A stretch of 64,000 nucleotides of DNA from Sphingosinicella microcystinivorans (lineage in GTDB: Bacteria > Pseudomonadota > Alphaproteobacteria > Sphingomonadales > Sphingomonadaceae), in NCBI RefSeq assembly GCF_027941835.1, contig NZ_CP116005.1, positions 1,193,501-1,257,500 on the forward strand, in the 5' to 3' direction. The notes beneath the pieces were generated by a model, which did no database searches, was not told the origin of the DNA, and saw nothing but the letters and a program-made list of their open reading frames with translations. The position numbers and the translations under genes were made by a program. Positions 42,947 through 52,725 of this stretch are shown here, one piece after another (within the stretch, counting starts at the first letter, position 1; the number at the start of each line of letters is the position of its first letter).

Positions 42947-43528
42947 ATGCGCAAGTTCCTGCTCCCGTTTTTCGCCCTGCTGACGCTCACGGCGTGCGGC
43001 ATCAACACCGTGCCGACCCGCGAGGAGGCCGTGAAGGCGGCGTGGGCCGAGGTGGAAAGCCAGTACCAGCGGCGCGCGGACCTGATCCCGAACCTCGTCG
43101 CCACGGTGAAGGGCTTCGCCGCGCAGGAGCGCGAGGTGCTGGAAGCCGTGACGCAGGCGCGCGCCTCCGCGACGCAGACGACGATCAGCGCCGACCAGCT
43201 CACCGACCCCGCCGCCGTCGAGCGTTTCCAGGCCGCGCAGGACCAGCTTTCCGGCGCGCTTTCCCGCCTGCTCGTCACCGTCGAGCGCTACCCGGACCTG
43301 AAATCGAACGAGAATTTCCTCGCGCTGCAATCGCAGCTCGAAGGCACCGAGAACCGCATCACCGTCGCGCGGCGCGACTACAACCAGGCGGTGCAGGCCT
43401 ACAACACCGAGATCCGCACCTTCCCGAGCCTGATCGCGGCGAAGTTCATCTACGGCGCCGAGCCCATCACGCCGTTCAAGGCCACGACGCAGGGAGCCGA
43501 AACCGCGCCGACCGTGTCGTTCGAATAA
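42947..43528 (+). CDS. lemA: LemA family lipoprotein-like protein
   Basis: A 193-residue protein with a lipoprotein signal (LLTLTACG; cysteine at residue 18 when started at ATG 42947) and LemA's helical core: ESQYQRRADLIPNLVATVKGFA, a heptad-rich middle, and RRDYNQAVQAYNTEIRTFPS. GGAAGGGG precedes the ATG. LemA usually precedes TPM-domain (YgcG) genes, as here, and affects membrane-stress responses; its molecular role is unknown. Confidence 0.92.
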   Translation: MRKFLLPFFALLTLTACGINTVPTREEAVKAAWAEVESQYQRRADLIPNLVATVKGFAAQEREVLEAVTQARASATQTTISADQLTDPAAVERFQAAQDQLSGALSRLLVTVERYPDLKSNENFLALQSQLEGTENRITVARRDYNQAVQAYNTEIRTFPSLIAAKFIYGAEPITPFKATTQGAETAPTVSFE

Positions 43529-43530
43529 AG

Positions 43531-44313
43531 ATGCACCGGCTGCTCGCGTGCCTCGCCGCGCTGCTGCTGGCGTTCCCGGCGGCAGCGCAGCAGTTCCCCA
43601 AGCTTTCGGGGCGCGTCGTCGATGCCGCGGACCTGCTGTCGCCGGAAACCGAGGCCGCGCTCGCCGAGAAGCTGCAAACGCTGGAGGATACGACGACGCG
43701 CCAGCTCGTCGTCGCCACCATCCCCGACCTTCAGGGCTATGACATCGCCGACTACGGCTACCGGCTCGGCCGCGCATGGGGAATCGGGCAGGGCGAGGCG
43801 GACAACGGCGCGCTGCTGATCGTCGCGCCCAACGAGCGCAAGGTGCGCATCGAGGTCGGCTACGGGCTCGAGGGCTATCTGACCGACGCCCTCTCCTCCG
43901 TCATCATCAACCGCCAGATCGTGCCGCGCTTCCGCGACGGCGACATGGAAGGCGGTGTCGTCGCGGGCGCCGACGCCATCGTCGCCCAGCTCTCGCTGCC
44001 GCCCGAGGAAGCCCGCGCCAACCTGATCGCCGCACGCGAGCGGCGGCAGGAGGAAACCCGGCACGGCCTCGGACTCATCCCGACCATCCTCGTCATCTGG
44101 TTCGTGTTCTGGATGCTGCGCGGCGTGCTCGGCGGCAAGCGGCGGCGCGGGCGCGGCGGTCCCATCATCATCTGGGGGCCGGGAAGCGGTGGCCGGAGCA
44201 GCGGCTGGGGCGGTAGCGGCTGGGGCGGCGGTTCCTCCGGAGGCTTCGGCGGTGGCGGATTTTCAGGGGGCGGCGGCAGCTTCGGCGGCGGCGGCGCGAG
44301 CGGGAGCTGGTGA
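43531..44313 (+). CDS. TPM-domain (YgcG) membrane protein with glycine/serine-rich tail
   Basis: A 260-residue protein with signal peptide (MHRLLACLAALLLAFPAAAQ), a periplasmic TPM domain (about 25-165; RVVDAADLLSPETEAALAEK, QLVVATIPDLQGYDI, RKVRIEVGYGLEGYLTDALS), one membrane helix (IPTILVIWFVFWML) and a long Gly/Ser-rich tail (about 200-260). The layout is normal for YgcG proteins. It starts two bases after lemA and its stop overlaps the next start (TGATG). Confidence 0.92.
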   Translation: MHRLLACLAALLLAFPAAAQQFPKLSGRVVDAADLLSPETEAALAEKLQTLEDTTTRQLVVATIPDLQGYDIADYGYRLGRAWGIGQGEADNGALLIVAPNERKVRIEVGYGLEGYLTDALSSVIINRQIVPRFRDGDMEGGVVAGADAIVAQLSLPPEEARANLIAARERRQEETRHGLGLIPTILVIWFVFWMLRGVLGGKRRRGRGGPIIIWGPGSGGRSSGWGGSGWGGGSSGGFGGGGFSGGGGSFGGGGASGSW

Positions 44314-44984
44314 TGCGGCTGACGAACGACGAGCACGCGCGCGTCAGTGACGCCATTACGTCAGCGGAACGGACCACCTCCGGAGAGATATTCTGCGTCG
44401 TCACGCGGCGGACGGACGACTACCGCGCCGTCCCCTTCGCCTGGGCCGCGCTTGCCGCGATCGTGCTGCCGCCGATGCTGCTTTGGCTCGGCGTCCCCGA
44501 CCCGCTGTGGTTCACCAGCGGCGGCTGGAGCGACGGCGGACACCCCGCGCCGCGTCTCGTCATCGCGCTCTACGCCTCGCTCTCGGTGCTGCTGTTCGTC
44601 GCGGCCTTCCTCATCGTGCGCTTGCCGCCCGTCCTGCGCCTGCTGACGCCGCGCTCGCTGAAACGCAGCGCCGTGCACCGTGCGGCAGTGGAAAGCTTCC
44701 TCTCGCACGGCATCCATGTGACCGAAGACCGCACGGGCGTGCTCATCTTTCTGTCGCTCGACGATCATGTCGCTGAAATCGTTGCCGACGAAGGCATCTA
44801 TGATAGGGTCGAGCACGAGGTCTGGGGCGATGCGCTGGATGCGTTGCTCGCCGAGGTTCGGGACGGCAGGATTGCGGACGGTTTCGTCAAGGCGATCGGA
44901 ATGTGCGGGGCCGTGCTGTCGGCCCACTTCCCGCCGTGCGCGCGCAATCCCAACGAACTTCCGGACAGGCTGATCGAGATCTAG
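44313..44984 (+). CDS. Second TPM-domain membrane protein
   Basis: A 223-residue protein with an early TPM beginning (VSDAITSAERTTSGEIFCVV), two membrane helices (about 43-62 and 85-107) and the second half of the TPM domain in the cytosol or periplasm (GVLIFLSLDDHVAEIVADEGIYDRV). This split arrangement is usual for the third gene of lemA operons. ATG at 44313 shares its first base with the stop codon of the previous gene. Confidence 0.88.
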   Translation: MRLTNDEHARVSDAITSAERTTSGEIFCVVTRRTDDYRAVPFAWAALAAIVLPPMLLWLGVPDPLWFTSGGWSDGGHPAPRLVIALYASLSVLLFVAAFLIVRLPPVLRLLTPRSLKRSAVHRAAVESFLSHGIHVTEDRTGVLIFLSLDDHVAEIVADEGIYDRVEHEVWGDALDALLAEVRDGRIADGFVKAIGMCGAVLSAHFPPCARNPNELPDRLIEI

Positions 44985-45002
44985 CGTGCAAGGGGACTGA
45001 AA

Positions 45003-45425
45003 ATGCTGAATGAATTCAAGGCTTTCATTGCAAAGGGCAACGTGCTCGACCTCGCCGTCGCCGTCATCATCGGCGGCGCCTTCGGCACCATCGTCAGTTC
45101 GCTGACCGAAGACGTCATCATGCCCGTCGTGGGCGCGATCTTCGGCGGTCTCGACTTTTCGGCGCTGTTCGTGCGTCTGGGTTCCGTGCCGGAAGGCTAT
45201 GCCGGTTCGCTCACCGACTATGCCGCGCTCAAGGAAGCCGGCGTGCCGATGCTCGGCTACGGCGCGTTCATCACCGCCGCGATCAACTTCCTGATCCTCG
45301 CCTTCATCATCTTCCTGCTGGTGCGCACGGCGAACAAGCTGATCGCGAAGAAGGAAGAGGCGCCGGCCGGTCCGAGCGAGGAGGTGGTGCTGCTCCGCGA
45401 GATCCGCGATTCGCTGAAGAAGTAA
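45003..45425 (+). CDS. mscL: Large-conductance mechanosensitive channel
   Basis: A 140-residue channel with the N-terminal amphipathic helix and first pore helix [37 protein letters not shown], a periplasmic loop, and the second helix [30 protein letters not shown], then a charged C-terminal bundle. It acts as an emergency release valve in osmotic downshock. A bidirectional-type terminator follows. Confidence 0.97.
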   Translation: MLNEFKAFIAKGNVLDLAVAVIIGGAFGTIVSSLTEDVIMPVVGAIFGGLDFSALFVRLGSVPEGYAGSLTDYAALKEAGVPMLGYGAFITAAINFLILAFIIFLLVRTANKLIAKKEEAPAGPSEEVVLLREIRDSLKK

Positions 45426-45438
45426 CTCACCGGCAATT

Positions 45439-45475
45439 GAAGGGGCCCGCACGACAGGTTTCGTGCGGCCCCTTC
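45439..45475. terminator. Hairpin terminator between mscL and parB
   Basis: A long inverted repeat (GAAGGGGC ... GCCCCTTC with inner CGCACGA/TCGTGCG and a 6-base loop). It sits between convergent genes and can serve both, although the T-runs are poor. Confidence 0.7.
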
Positions 45476-45489
45476 CGTATCCTGTTCGC

Positions 45490-46404
45490 CTAGAAGCGCT
45501 CGCCCGAAAGCCGCTGGCAGAGCATGTCGAGCTGGTCGAGATCGCTGTAGAACAGCGTCAGGCGGCCGCCTTCCCCATCGAATTCGAGACGCACCCGGAG
45601 GCCGAGCTGCTCGGCGAGCTGGCCTTCCAGCGATTCGAGATCGGCGCTGCGGGCCGTCTCCCGCGGCGCGGACTTGCGGGGCGCGCGCGGCTTTTTCGCC
45701 CGCGCCTCGACCTCGCGCACCGAAAGGCCCATCTGCACAACGTCGCGCGCCAACGCCGACGGATCGGGCGCCGTGAGCAGCGCGCGCGCATGGCCCATCG
45801 TCAGCCGCCCCTCGATCAGCAGCTCGCGGACATCGTCTGGAAGATCGAGCAGGCGGACCATGTTCGCGACATGGCTGCGCGACTTGCCGACGATGCGGGC
45901 GATGTCCTCCTGCGTGTGGCCGTAGTCGTCGATCAGCCGCTTGTAGCCTTCCGCCTCTTCGATCGCGTTCAGGTCCTGGCGCTGCACGTTCTCGACGAGC
46001 GCGACCTCGAACGCTTCCTCGTCGGTGAGGCGGCGGACGAGCACGGGCACGTCGTGAAGCTGCGCCGCCTGCGCCGCGCGCCAGCGGCGTTCGCCCGCCA
46101 CGATCTCGAAGCGGCCGCCGTCCACGGGGCGCACGAGGATCGGCTGCAGAAGGCCCTGCCGCTTCACCGATGCGATGAGCTCGGCCTGCGCCGTCTCGTC
46201 GAAGCGGCGGCGCGGCTGCTTCGGGTTCGGCGAGATCATCGCCATCGGGAGCATCTGCGCGCCCATGCTGCTGCCCGCGTCGCCCGCGGGAACCGCCGGA
46301 GCGGTTCCCGGCTCGCTGCGCGGCGGCGCGACGGCGCTGCCCATCTCCTCAAGCAGGGCGGACAGGCCGCGGCCGAGGCCGGTGGGACGCTTAGGCTGGG
46401 ACAT
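45490..46404 (-). CDS. parB: Chromosome partitioning protein ParB
   Basis: A 304-residue CTPase and parS-binding protein. The N-terminus GLGRGLSALLEEMG, the CTP-binding domain with PNPKQPRRRFDE and VAGERRWRAAQAA, and the helix-turn-helix around YGHTQEDIARIVGKSRSHVANMVRLLDLP are diagnostic; a C-terminal dimer domain follows (LAEQLGLRVRLEFDGEGG). It loads at the TGTTTCACGTGAAACA sites nearby and works with ParA, encoded 20 bases upstream. Confidence 0.97.
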   Translation of the reverse strand: MSQPKRPTGLGRGLSALLEEMGSAVAPPRSEPGTAPAVPAGDAGSSMGAQMLPMAMISPNPKQPRRRFDETAQAELIASVKRQGLLQPILVRPVDGGRFEIVAGERRWRAAQAAQLHDVPVLVRRLTDEEAFEVALVENVQRQDLNAIEEAEGYKRLIDDYGHTQEDIARIVGKSRSHVANMVRLLDLPDDVRELLIEGRLTMGHARALLTAPDPSALARDVVQMGLSVREVEARAKKPRAPRKSAPRETARSADLESLEGQLAEQLGLRVRLEFDGEGGRLTLFYSDLDQLDMLCQRLSGERF

Positions 46405-46424
46405 GAACGAATGCTTTCAAAGGA

Positions 46425-47207
46425 TTAGGCGGCGCGGGCGTGCGGTTCCGTCCGCCCCAGAAGCTCGCGGGACAGGTCGATATAGGCTTCGGATCCCGCG
46501 CAGCGGTGATCGTAGACGAGCGCCGGCAGCCCGTGGCTCGGCGCCTCGGACAGGCGGACGTTGCGCGGAATGATCGTCTCGAACACGATCTTGCCGAGCA
46601 CGGCGCGCACGTCGGCGGCGACCTGTTCCGACAGGCGGTTGCGCTTGTCGTACATGGTGAGCACCACGCCGATGATGTTGAGCCGCTGGTTGTAGCCCGC
46701 GCGCACGCGCTCCACCGTGTTCAGAAGCTGGCTGAGGCCTTCGAGCGCGAAAAACTCGCACTGGAGCGGCACGAGCAGCGACTGCGCGGCGACCATGGCG
46801 TTCATGGTGAGGATACCGAGCGACGGCGGACAGTCGATGATGATGTAGTCGTAGACCTGCATCGCGGGCGCCTGCAGCGCGGTGTCGAGGCGGTGGATGC
46901 GCCCCTCCATTTCGACGAGCTCGACCTCGGCGCCCGACAGGTCGACCGTCGAGGGGATCAGCGACAGGCGCGGGATCGCGGTGGCGACCACCGCGTCGGC
47001 CGCGCTGCACGCGCCGATGAGCATGTCGTAGCTCGTGCGCTGGCGCGCATTCTGGTCGACGCCGACGCCGGTCGAGCTGTTGCCCTGCGGATCGAGATCG
47101 ACGATCAGCACGCGCCGCCCGGTCGCGGCGATCGCCGTCGCGACGTTAATGGCGGTCGTGGTCTTGCCGACGCCGCCCTTCTGATTTGCCACCGCGATCC
47201 TGATCAC
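46425..47207 (-). CDS. parA: Chromosome partitioning ATPase ParA
   Basis: A 260-residue Walker-type ATPase with the deviant Walker A NQKGGVGKTTTAINVATA, VLIVDLDPQGNSSTGVG and DYIIIDCPPSLG. Its ATG overlaps the rsmG stop (four bases) and parB follows after 20 bases, giving the conserved rsmG-parA-parB order of origin regions. Confidence 0.97.
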   Translation of the reverse strand: MIRIAVANQKGGVGKTTTAINVATAIAATGRRVLIVDLDPQGNSSTGVGVDQNARQRTSYDMLIGACSAADAVVATAIPRLSLIPSTVDLSGAEVELVEMEGRIHRLDTALQAPAMQVYDYIIIDCPPSLGILTMNAMVAAQSLLVPLQCEFFALEGLSQLLNTVERVRAGYNQRLNIIGVVLTMYDKRNRLSEQVAADVRAVLGKIVFETIIPRNVRLSEAPSHGLPALVYDHRCAGSEAYIDLSRELLGRTEPHARAA

Positions 47208-47860
47208 CGACGCCTCCGCACACTTCGCGCCCGCACGATCCGCCCGCGCGGATCGGTAAGGCTGGGTATCAACTCATGTTCGAAAACGAAGCGGCGCCGG
47301 GCTTCGGCAAGCTCGTCCTCGACCGCCGCGCCTTTGAGCAGCAGCCATGTGCAGGACTTTGCCGCATAGGGTTCGCCCCAGTCAAACAGCTTCGCGAGCG
47401 GGGCGCAGGCGCGGGCGGTGATGTAGTCGAACTTGACGGCGGCGAGCGATTCCACGCGTTGATTCAATATCTTGACACCTGGGCCGAGTCCGAGCTCATC
47501 GCGCACGGTTTCGAGGAACAATGTCTTCTTGCGAATCGAATCGACGAGCGTGACCGAATCACCCGTGAGCAGCGCGATGACCATGCCGGGAAAGCCCGCG
47601 CCGCTCCCGATGTCGAGCCATGTCGGCCGATGCGCCGCGCCTTCGCGGTCGGCGAGGCGGAGGAGCTGCGCCGAATCGGCGAAATGGCGGACCCAGACGT
47701 GGGGCAGCGTCGCCGGGCCGACGAGGTTGAACTTCGCCTGCCATGCCGCGAGCAGCGCGGCATAGGTATCGAGCTTCGCCAATGTTTCACGTGAAACATC
47801 GAACGTCGCCGCGAACCAGTCGCGCCCGTCCTCCGGGCGCTCAGGCGGCGCGTTTGACAT
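47204..47860 (-). CDS. rsmG: 16S rRNA (guanine-527-N7)-methyltransferase
   Basis: A 218-residue SAM methyltransferase starting at ATG 47860, inside the last 20 bases of mnmG; the open frame extends further but is not conserved. Motif I is [18 protein letters not shown], and [18 protein letters not shown] is the typical post-motif. It methylates G527 of 16S rRNA. A parS site is embedded in its early coding region (codons for DVSRET). Confidence 0.95.
   Translation of the reverse strand: MSNAPPERPEDGRDWFAATFDVSRETLAKLDTYAALLAAWQAKFNLVGPATLPHVWVRHFADSAQLLRLADREGAAHRPTWLDIGSGAGFPGMVIALLTGDSVTLVDSIRKKTLFLETVRDELGLGPGVKILNQRVESLAAVKFDYITARACAPLAKLFDWGEPYAAKSCTWLLLKGAAVEDELAEARRRFVFEHELIPSLTDPRGRIVRARSVRRRR
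47783..47798. other. parS centromere site 1
   Basis: Perfect TGTTTCACGTGAAACA inside rsmG, the ParB-binding palindrome. Confidence 0.92.
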
Positions 47861-49688
47861 GGCGGAGAAGCGCGGTGAGGGCCGCGGGGGTGACACCGGC
47901 GACCCGCGCGGCCGCCCCGAGACTGTCGGGCCGGGCGCGGTTCAGCCGGTCGATCATCTCATTGGAAAGACCCCCGACACCGGAATAGTCGAGGTCGCGC
48001 GGCAAACGCAGCGCCTCGTCGCGGCGGAACGCGTCGATCTCGACCGACTGCCGTTCGAGATAGACCGCGTAGCGCGCGTCGGTATGAAGCTGCTCGGCGT
48101 ATCCGGGCGCGATGTCGGCCAGCTCCGGCCAAACCGCCGCGGCGTCGGCCCATGCGACTTCGGGAAACCGCAGCCATTCGAACGCCGAGCGCGCGACGCC
48201 GTCTTGCCGGACGGCGAGGCCCTGACGCTGCAACCGGGCGGGCGAAGCGCGCGCCGTGTCGAGCAGCGCCTTTCCCTTCGCGAGCGCTTCCGCCCGTTCC
48301 CGATAGAGGCGCGCGCGCGCTCCCCCGAGGAGCCCGAGCGCGATCGCCTTCTCCGAAAGCCGCTGGTCGGCGTTGTCGGCGCGGAGGTGGAGACGATACT
48401 CGGCACGCGAGGTGAACATGCGATAGGGCTCGGTCACGCCCTGCGTGACGAGGTCGTCGATCATCACGCCGATATAGGATTCTGCGCGGTCGAACCCGGC
48501 CGGCTCCAGACCGAGCGCGGTCCGCGCGGCGTTCAGCCCCGCCACCAGCCCCTGCCCCGCGGCTTCCTCGTAGCCGGTCGTCCCGTTGATCTGCCCGGCG
48601 AAAAACAGGCGCGGGATCGCATGGAGTTCGAGCGTCCGCGACAGCGCGCGCGGGTCGATATAGTCGTACTCGATCGCATAGCCCGGCCGCGCGATCTCGA
48701 CATGCTCCAGTCCGGCGAGCGTGCGAAGAAACGCCAGCTGCACATCGGCGGGAAGCGACGTGGAAAGGCCGTTGGGATAGACGAGCGGATCGTCGAGGCC
48801 TTCCGGCTCGAGGAAGACCTGGTGCCCGTCCCGGTCCCCGAAACGCATCACCTTGTCCTCGATCGACGGGCAGTAGCGCGGGCCGGTGCCCTCGATGCGG
48901 CCGCTGTACACCGCGCTGTCGTGGATGTTCTCGCGGATGATGTCGTGCGTCGCGACATTGGTGCGCGTGATGCCGCAACTCAGCTGCGGGTTCACCGCCC
49001 TGCGCGTCGTCGCGGCGAAGAAGGACGGCGTCTCGTCGCCCGCCTGCCAGCCCACCCGGGTCCAGTCGATGGTGCGGCCGTCGAGGCGCGCGGGCGTGCC
49101 CGTCTTCAGACGCGCCATCGGCAATCCGAGAGCGCGAAGGCGGCGGGCGAGCGCGACGGACGACGCCTCGCCGACCCTGCCGCCCGCGCGGACATCGCCG
49201 CCCACGTGAATGACGCCGCCGAGAAAAGTCCCGGTCGCCAGCACGACCGTGCGCGCCGCGATCGTCACGCCGTCGGACAGCACGACGCCGGAAACCCCGC
49301 CGGTGTCCACGAGCAGGTCGTCGACGCGCGCGTCCAGAACGGCGAGACCCGCCTGCGCGTCGATCGCCCGCTGCATCGCCCGGCGGTAGAGCTTGCGGTC
49401 GGCCTGCGCGCGCGGGCCCTGCACGGCGGGCCCCTTGCGGCGATTCAGCAGACGGTACTGGATGGCGGCCGCGTCGGCGACTTCCGACATCGCGCCGCCC
49501 AGCGCGTCGATTTCCCGAACGATATGGCCTTTGCCGAGACCGCCGATGGCCGGGTTACACGACATGACGCCGATGGTGTCGCGTCCGGGCGTCACGAGCA
49601 AAGTGTGCGCGCCGACCCGCGCGGCGGCAGTCGCCGCCTCGCAGCCGGCATGTCCGGCCCCGATCACGAGTACGTCGAATCGTTCCAT
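47841..49688 (-). CDS. mnmG: tRNA uridine-5-carboxymethylaminomethyl enzyme MnmG
   Basis: A 615-residue FAD enzyme. The FAD loop is [46 protein letters not shown] and [22 protein letters not shown] are signature blocks; the C-terminus has [21 protein letters not shown] for tRNA binding. With MnmE it modifies wobble uridine 34. It is separated from mnmE by 99 bases that hold two parS sites. Confidence 0.97.
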   Translation of the reverse strand: MERFDVLVIGAGHAGCEAATAAARVGAHTLLVTPGRDTIGVMSCNPAIGGLGKGHIVREIDALGGAMSEVADAAAIQYRLLNRRKGPAVQGPRAQADRKLYRRAMQRAIDAQAGLAVLDARVDDLLVDTGGVSGVVLSDGVTIAARTVVLATGTFLGGVIHVGGDVRAGGRVGEASSVALARRLRALGLPMARLKTGTPARLDGRTIDWTRVGWQAGDETPSFFAATTRRAVNPQLSCGITRTNVATHDIIRENIHDSAVYSGRIEGTGPRYCPSIEDKVMRFGDRDGHQVFLEPEGLDDPLVYPNGLSTSLPADVQLAFLRTLAGLEHVEIARPGYAIEYDYIDPRALSRTLELHAIPRLFFAGQINGTTGYEEAAGQGLVAGLNAARTALGLEPAGFDRAESYIGVMIDDLVTQGVTEPYRMFTSRAEYRLHLRADNADQRLSEKAIALGLLGGARARLYRERAEALAKGKALLDTARASPARLQRQGLAVRQDGVARSAFEWLRFPEVAWADAAAVWPELADIAPGYAEQLHTDARYAVYLERQSVEIDAFRRDEALRLPRDLDYSGVGGLSNEMIDRLNRARPDSLGAAARVAGVTPAALTALLRHVKRAA

Positions 49689-49732
49689 GATGCGAGACGA
49701 CCTATCCGAATCGGCGCTTCGTGTCGACGTGG

Positions 49733-49748
49733 TGTTTCACGTGAAACA
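49733..49748. other. parS centromere site 2
   Basis: Perfect TGTTTCACGTGAAACA in the mnmE-mnmG gap, 39 bases from site 3. Confidence 0.93.
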
Positions 49749-49771
49749 CTGAGAGCGAAAATTGCGCCCGA

Positions 49772-49787
49772 TGTTTCACGTGAAACA
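49772..49787. other. parS centromere site 3
   Basis: Perfect TGTTTCACGTGAAACA, ending one base before the stop codon of mnmE. Confidence 0.93.
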
Positions 49788-51104
49788 TCATTTGCCGATG
49801 CAGAAGCGCCCGAACACAATATCCAGTATGTCCTCGACCCCGACACGGCCTGTCAGGCGGCCCAGCGAACGCATCGCCGTCCGCAAGGATTCCGCCCGAA
49901 GCACCACGTCATTCTCTCCGGCGGCCGTGCCCAGCGCATCCCTGCATTCCGCCAGCGCGGCCCTCTGACGCTCGTGCGTCACCAGCGCGTCCTGCCCCGA
50001 CCCCGCCAGCCTTCGGGCGTGATCGACGAGCAGTGCCTCGAGCGACGCAAGGCCCTCGCCGGTGATCGCCGACACGCGAAGCCGCTGCTCCTGCTCGTGC
50101 CCCTGTTCTGGCGGATCGGGCCGAAGGTCCGCCTTCGACTCCACGACCACCGCTCCCGTGGGCACATCCCCGTCACGCCCTTCGGGACCGACGAGAAAGA
50201 GAACGAGGTCCGCTTCCTCGGCGCGGGCACGGGCACGCCGGACGCCTTCCGCTTCGATGACGCCTTCCGTTTCGCGCAGGCCCGCCGTGTCGACAAGCGT
50301 CGCGGGAACGCCCCCGAGGTCGAGATGCACTTCTATGAGGTCGCGCGTCGTCCCCGCCTCCGGCGAAACGATCGCGACATCGCGCCTTGCCAGCGCGTTG
50401 ATCAGGCTCGACTTCCCCGCGTTCGGCGCGCCGAGCAAAACAATCGTGAGTCCCCGCCGCAGCCGTTCGGCGAACCGGTAACGGGCCAGATGCCGGTCGA
50501 TCTCCGCGCCGAGCGCCGCGATCCCCGGTCCCTGATCGTCAACGAGCCGCGCGCTGACATCCTCCTCGTCCTCCCCGAAATCGAGCGCCGCCTCGGTTTC
50601 GGCAAGGATCGAAAGCAGCCGGGCGTGCCAGGCTTCGGCAAGCGCCTTCAATCCGCCCGACGCCTGCCGCAGCGCCTGCCGCCGCTGCGCCTCCGTCTCC
50701 GCGTCGATCAGGTCCGCGAGCCCCTCCGCCTGCGTCAGATCGAGCTTGCCGTTGTCGAACGCGCGGCGCGCGAATTCGCCGGGCTCCGCGGGGCGCAGGC
50801 CGTCCATCCCGCCGAGCGCTCCCAGCAGCGCGGCGACCACCGCCGGACCCCCCGTGACGTGCAACTCGGCGACGTCCTCGCCCGTGAAGCTGGCGGGCGC
50901 CGGGAACCACAGCACGAGCGCATCGTCGATCGCGTCTCCGTCCGGCGCCCGCAAGCGCACGAGCGCCGCCCGCCGCGGCGACGGCAGTCGCCGCGCAAGC
51001 GCCCGAAGCGCCGCGCCCGCTGCCGGGCCGGAGACACGCACGACCGCGACACCGGCGGGCGGTCGCCCCGACGACAGCGAGAATATCGTTTTCTTTTCAA
51101 TCAT
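49788..51104 (-). CDS. mnmE: tRNA modification GTPase MnmE
   Basis: A 438-residue protein with the N-terminal folate-binding domain (IFSLSSGRPPAGVAVVRVSG), a helical domain, the inserted G domain (G1 GAPNAGKSSLINAL, G3 DTAG, reduced G4 SKAD) and the invariant C-terminal CIGK carrying the essential cysteine. It partners MnmG. The N- and C-terminal motifs confirm that the frame is complete. Confidence 0.97.
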   Translation of the reverse strand: MIEKKTIFSLSSGRPPAGVAVVRVSGPAAGAALRALARRLPSPRRAALVRLRAPDGDAIDDALVLWFPAPASFTGEDVAELHVTGGPAVVAALLGALGGMDGLRPAEPGEFARRAFDNGKLDLTQAEGLADLIDAETEAQRRQALRQASGGLKALAEAWHARLLSILAETEAALDFGEDEEDVSARLVDDQGPGIAALGAEIDRHLARYRFAERLRRGLTIVLLGAPNAGKSSLINALARRDVAIVSPEAGTTRDLIEVHLDLGGVPATLVDTAGLRETEGVIEAEGVRRARARAEEADLVLFLVGPEGRDGDVPTGAVVVESKADLRPDPPEQGHEQEQRLRVSAITGEGLASLEALLVDHARRLAGSGQDALVTHERQRAALAECRDALGTAAGENDVVLRAESLRTAMRSLGRLTGRVGVEDILDIVFGRFCIGK

Positions 51105-51138
51105 TTGAGTGTGACGTCATGGCGTCTTCGCGGCGTCT

Positions 51139-51390
51139 CTAGCCCTTCTTGCCGCCCGTGACGCCCCCGGTCATGGCGTTCCACATCGCCTTCTGCACCT
51201 CGCCGATGCCGCTCGCCGCGCTCGGCAGCCAGTTCGACATCAGGCGCTCGACGTCGCCCGCCGTGATGCCGTCCTTCATCAGGCCGGTCATGCGGTCGAT
51301 ATAGAGGTCGTGCAGCGGCCGGACATCCGGAAGCCCCATGAAGGCGCGCGCCTCCTCGGGCGTGCAGTCGATCTCGATATTCACCTTCAT
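51139..51390 (-). CDS. DUF6489 family small protein
   Basis: An 83-residue protein (VNIEIDCTPEEARAFMGLPD, then VQKAMWNAMTGG) preceded by AGGAGGGG at a good distance from ATG 51390. It is a small conserved protein of sphingomonads with no known function. The start resembles poly-granule or membrane-associated small helices, but I would not assign a role. It lies between mnmE and the divergent dienelactone hydrolase gene. Confidence 0.82.
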   Translation of the reverse strand: MKVNIEIDCTPEEARAFMGLPDVRPLHDLYIDRMTGLMKDGITAGDVERLMSNWLPSAASGIGEVQKAMWNAMTGGVTGGKKG

Positions 51391-51513
51391 GGCGCCCCTC
51401 CTCTTGTGAAAGCCGCACGGCGGCGGATAGGGTTCGACGCTAGAGCCTGATCGCTCGAGATGGAAGCGAAGCGGCGACGAAAGATCACAAGCGGCAAGCG
51501 AAAGGTCAGAGAC

Positions 51514-52218
51514 ATGGGAGAAACGATCCGAATCGAAACGCTGGACGGCGACGGCAGCTTCAGCGCCTATCTCGCGAAGCCCGAGGGCGCCGGCCCCTTC
51601 CCCGGTATCGTCGTCATCCAGGAGATCTTCGGCGTCAACGCCGGAATCCGCGCGATGTGCGACGACTGGGCGAAGGCCGGCTTCATCGCGCTCGCGCCCG
51701 ACATGTTCTGGCGGCTGCAGCCCGGCGTCGAACTCACCGACAAGACCAAGGCCGAGTGGGACGAAGCCATCGGCCTGATGACGCGCTTCGACATCGACCC
51801 CGGTATCCGCGACATCGAGGCGGCGCTTCGCGCGCTGAGGGCACGTCCCGATTCGAACGGCAAGGCCGGCACCGTCGGCTTCTGCCTCGGCGGGCGCATG
51901 GCCTATCTTTCGGGAACGCGCACCGACACCGACGCTTCGGTCGCCTACTACGGCGGCGGCATCGACCAGTATCTCGGCGAATCCCACGCCATCGCCCGGC
52001 CGATGCTGCTCCATTTCGCCGAGGAGGACGGCTTCATCGACAAGGTGGCGCAGGCGAAGATCCGCGAGGCGCTTTCCGGCCACCCGCGCGTGACGCTGCA
52101 CTTCTACCCCGGCGTCGACCATGCCTTCGCGCGCGTCGACGGCACGCACCGGGACGAGGCCGCCGCCGGACTCGCCAACGGCCGCACGCTCGACTTCTTC
52201 CGGGCGCACCTTGGCTGA
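51514..52218 (+). CDS. Dienelactone hydrolase family protein
   Basis: A 234-residue alpha/beta hydrolase from ATG 51514. The nucleophile is the cysteine in GTVGFCLGGRMAYL; the acid and histidine are in HFAEEDGFID and YPGVDHAFAR. IVVIQEIFGVNAGIRAM with its glutamate is typical of dienelactone hydrolases. The family acts on lactones of chloroaromatic breakdown but many chromosomal copies have broader esterase roles. The next gene's TTG start overlaps its end. Confidence 0.9.
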   Translation: MGETIRIETLDGDGSFSAYLAKPEGAGPFPGIVVIQEIFGVNAGIRAMCDDWAKAGFIALAPDMFWRLQPGVELTDKTKAEWDEAIGLMTRFDIDPGIRDIEAALRALRARPDSNGKAGTVGFCLGGRMAYLSGTRTDTDASVAYYGGGIDQYLGESHAIARPMLLHFAEEDGFIDKVAQAKIREALSGHPRVTLHFYPGVDHAFARVDGTHRDEAAAGLANGRTLDFFRAHLG

Positions 52219-52714
52219 CCCCATTGTCATCAGGGCCGTTCAAGCCGCCGACGCGCGCGGCATTCTCGACATCGTCAATGACGCCATCCTCAACACGACC
52301 GCGTGGTACGATCATGTGCCGTGGACCCCGGAACGCGTTACCGAATGGCAGACTGCAAAGGCAGCGGATGGGTGGCCGGTGATCGTCGCGGAAGCGCCGG
52401 GCGGGAGCGTCGCCGGTTTCGGCAGCTTCGGTCCCTTCCGTGCCCGGCAGGCCTACGCGAAAACGGCGGAGCATTCCGTCTACGTTGCCAAAGCATACCG
52501 TGGTCAGGGTTGTGGCCGCCGACTCCTCGAAGCGCTCGTCGAAGAGGCGCGCGCCCGCAGCCTGCATACGCTCATCGGCGGGGTCGATTCCGAAAATGGC
52601 GGCAGTCTTGCCTTTCACCGCGCACTCGGCTTCGAGGAAGCCGGGCGGCTACGCGAGGTCGGGCGCAAGTTTGATCGCTGGCTGACGCTCGTGTTCATGC
52701 AGAAGCTGCTGTGA
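52211..52714 (+). CDS. GNAT N-acetyltransferase, phosphinothricin acetyltransferase-like
   Basis: A 167-residue acetyltransferase from a TTG at 52211 that overlaps the preceding stop by eight bases. IRAVQAADARGILDIVNDAI, HSVYVAKAYRGQGCGRRLLE (acetyl-CoA loop) and VDSENGGSLAFHRALGFEEAGRL match the Pat/MddA group that acetylates phosphinothricin or methionine sulfone-like amines. The upstream open frame is a shadow of the hydrolase gene. Confidence 0.87.
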   Translation: MADPIVIRAVQAADARGILDIVNDAILNTTAWYDHVPWTPERVTEWQTAKAADGWPVIVAEAPGGSVAGFGSFGPFRARQAYAKTAEHSVYVAKAYRGQGCGRRLLEALVEEARARSLHTLIGGVDSENGGSLAFHRALGFEEAGRLREVGRKFDRWLTLVFMQKLL

Positions 52715-52725
52715 AGGAGTCTCCG

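Noticed and set aside
47859-51161. 1100-codon open frame antisense to mnmG and mnmE
   Set aside because: It mirrors two well-identified genes and is open only because of the high GC of the third codon positions; its protein is arginine/glycine-rich without a family.
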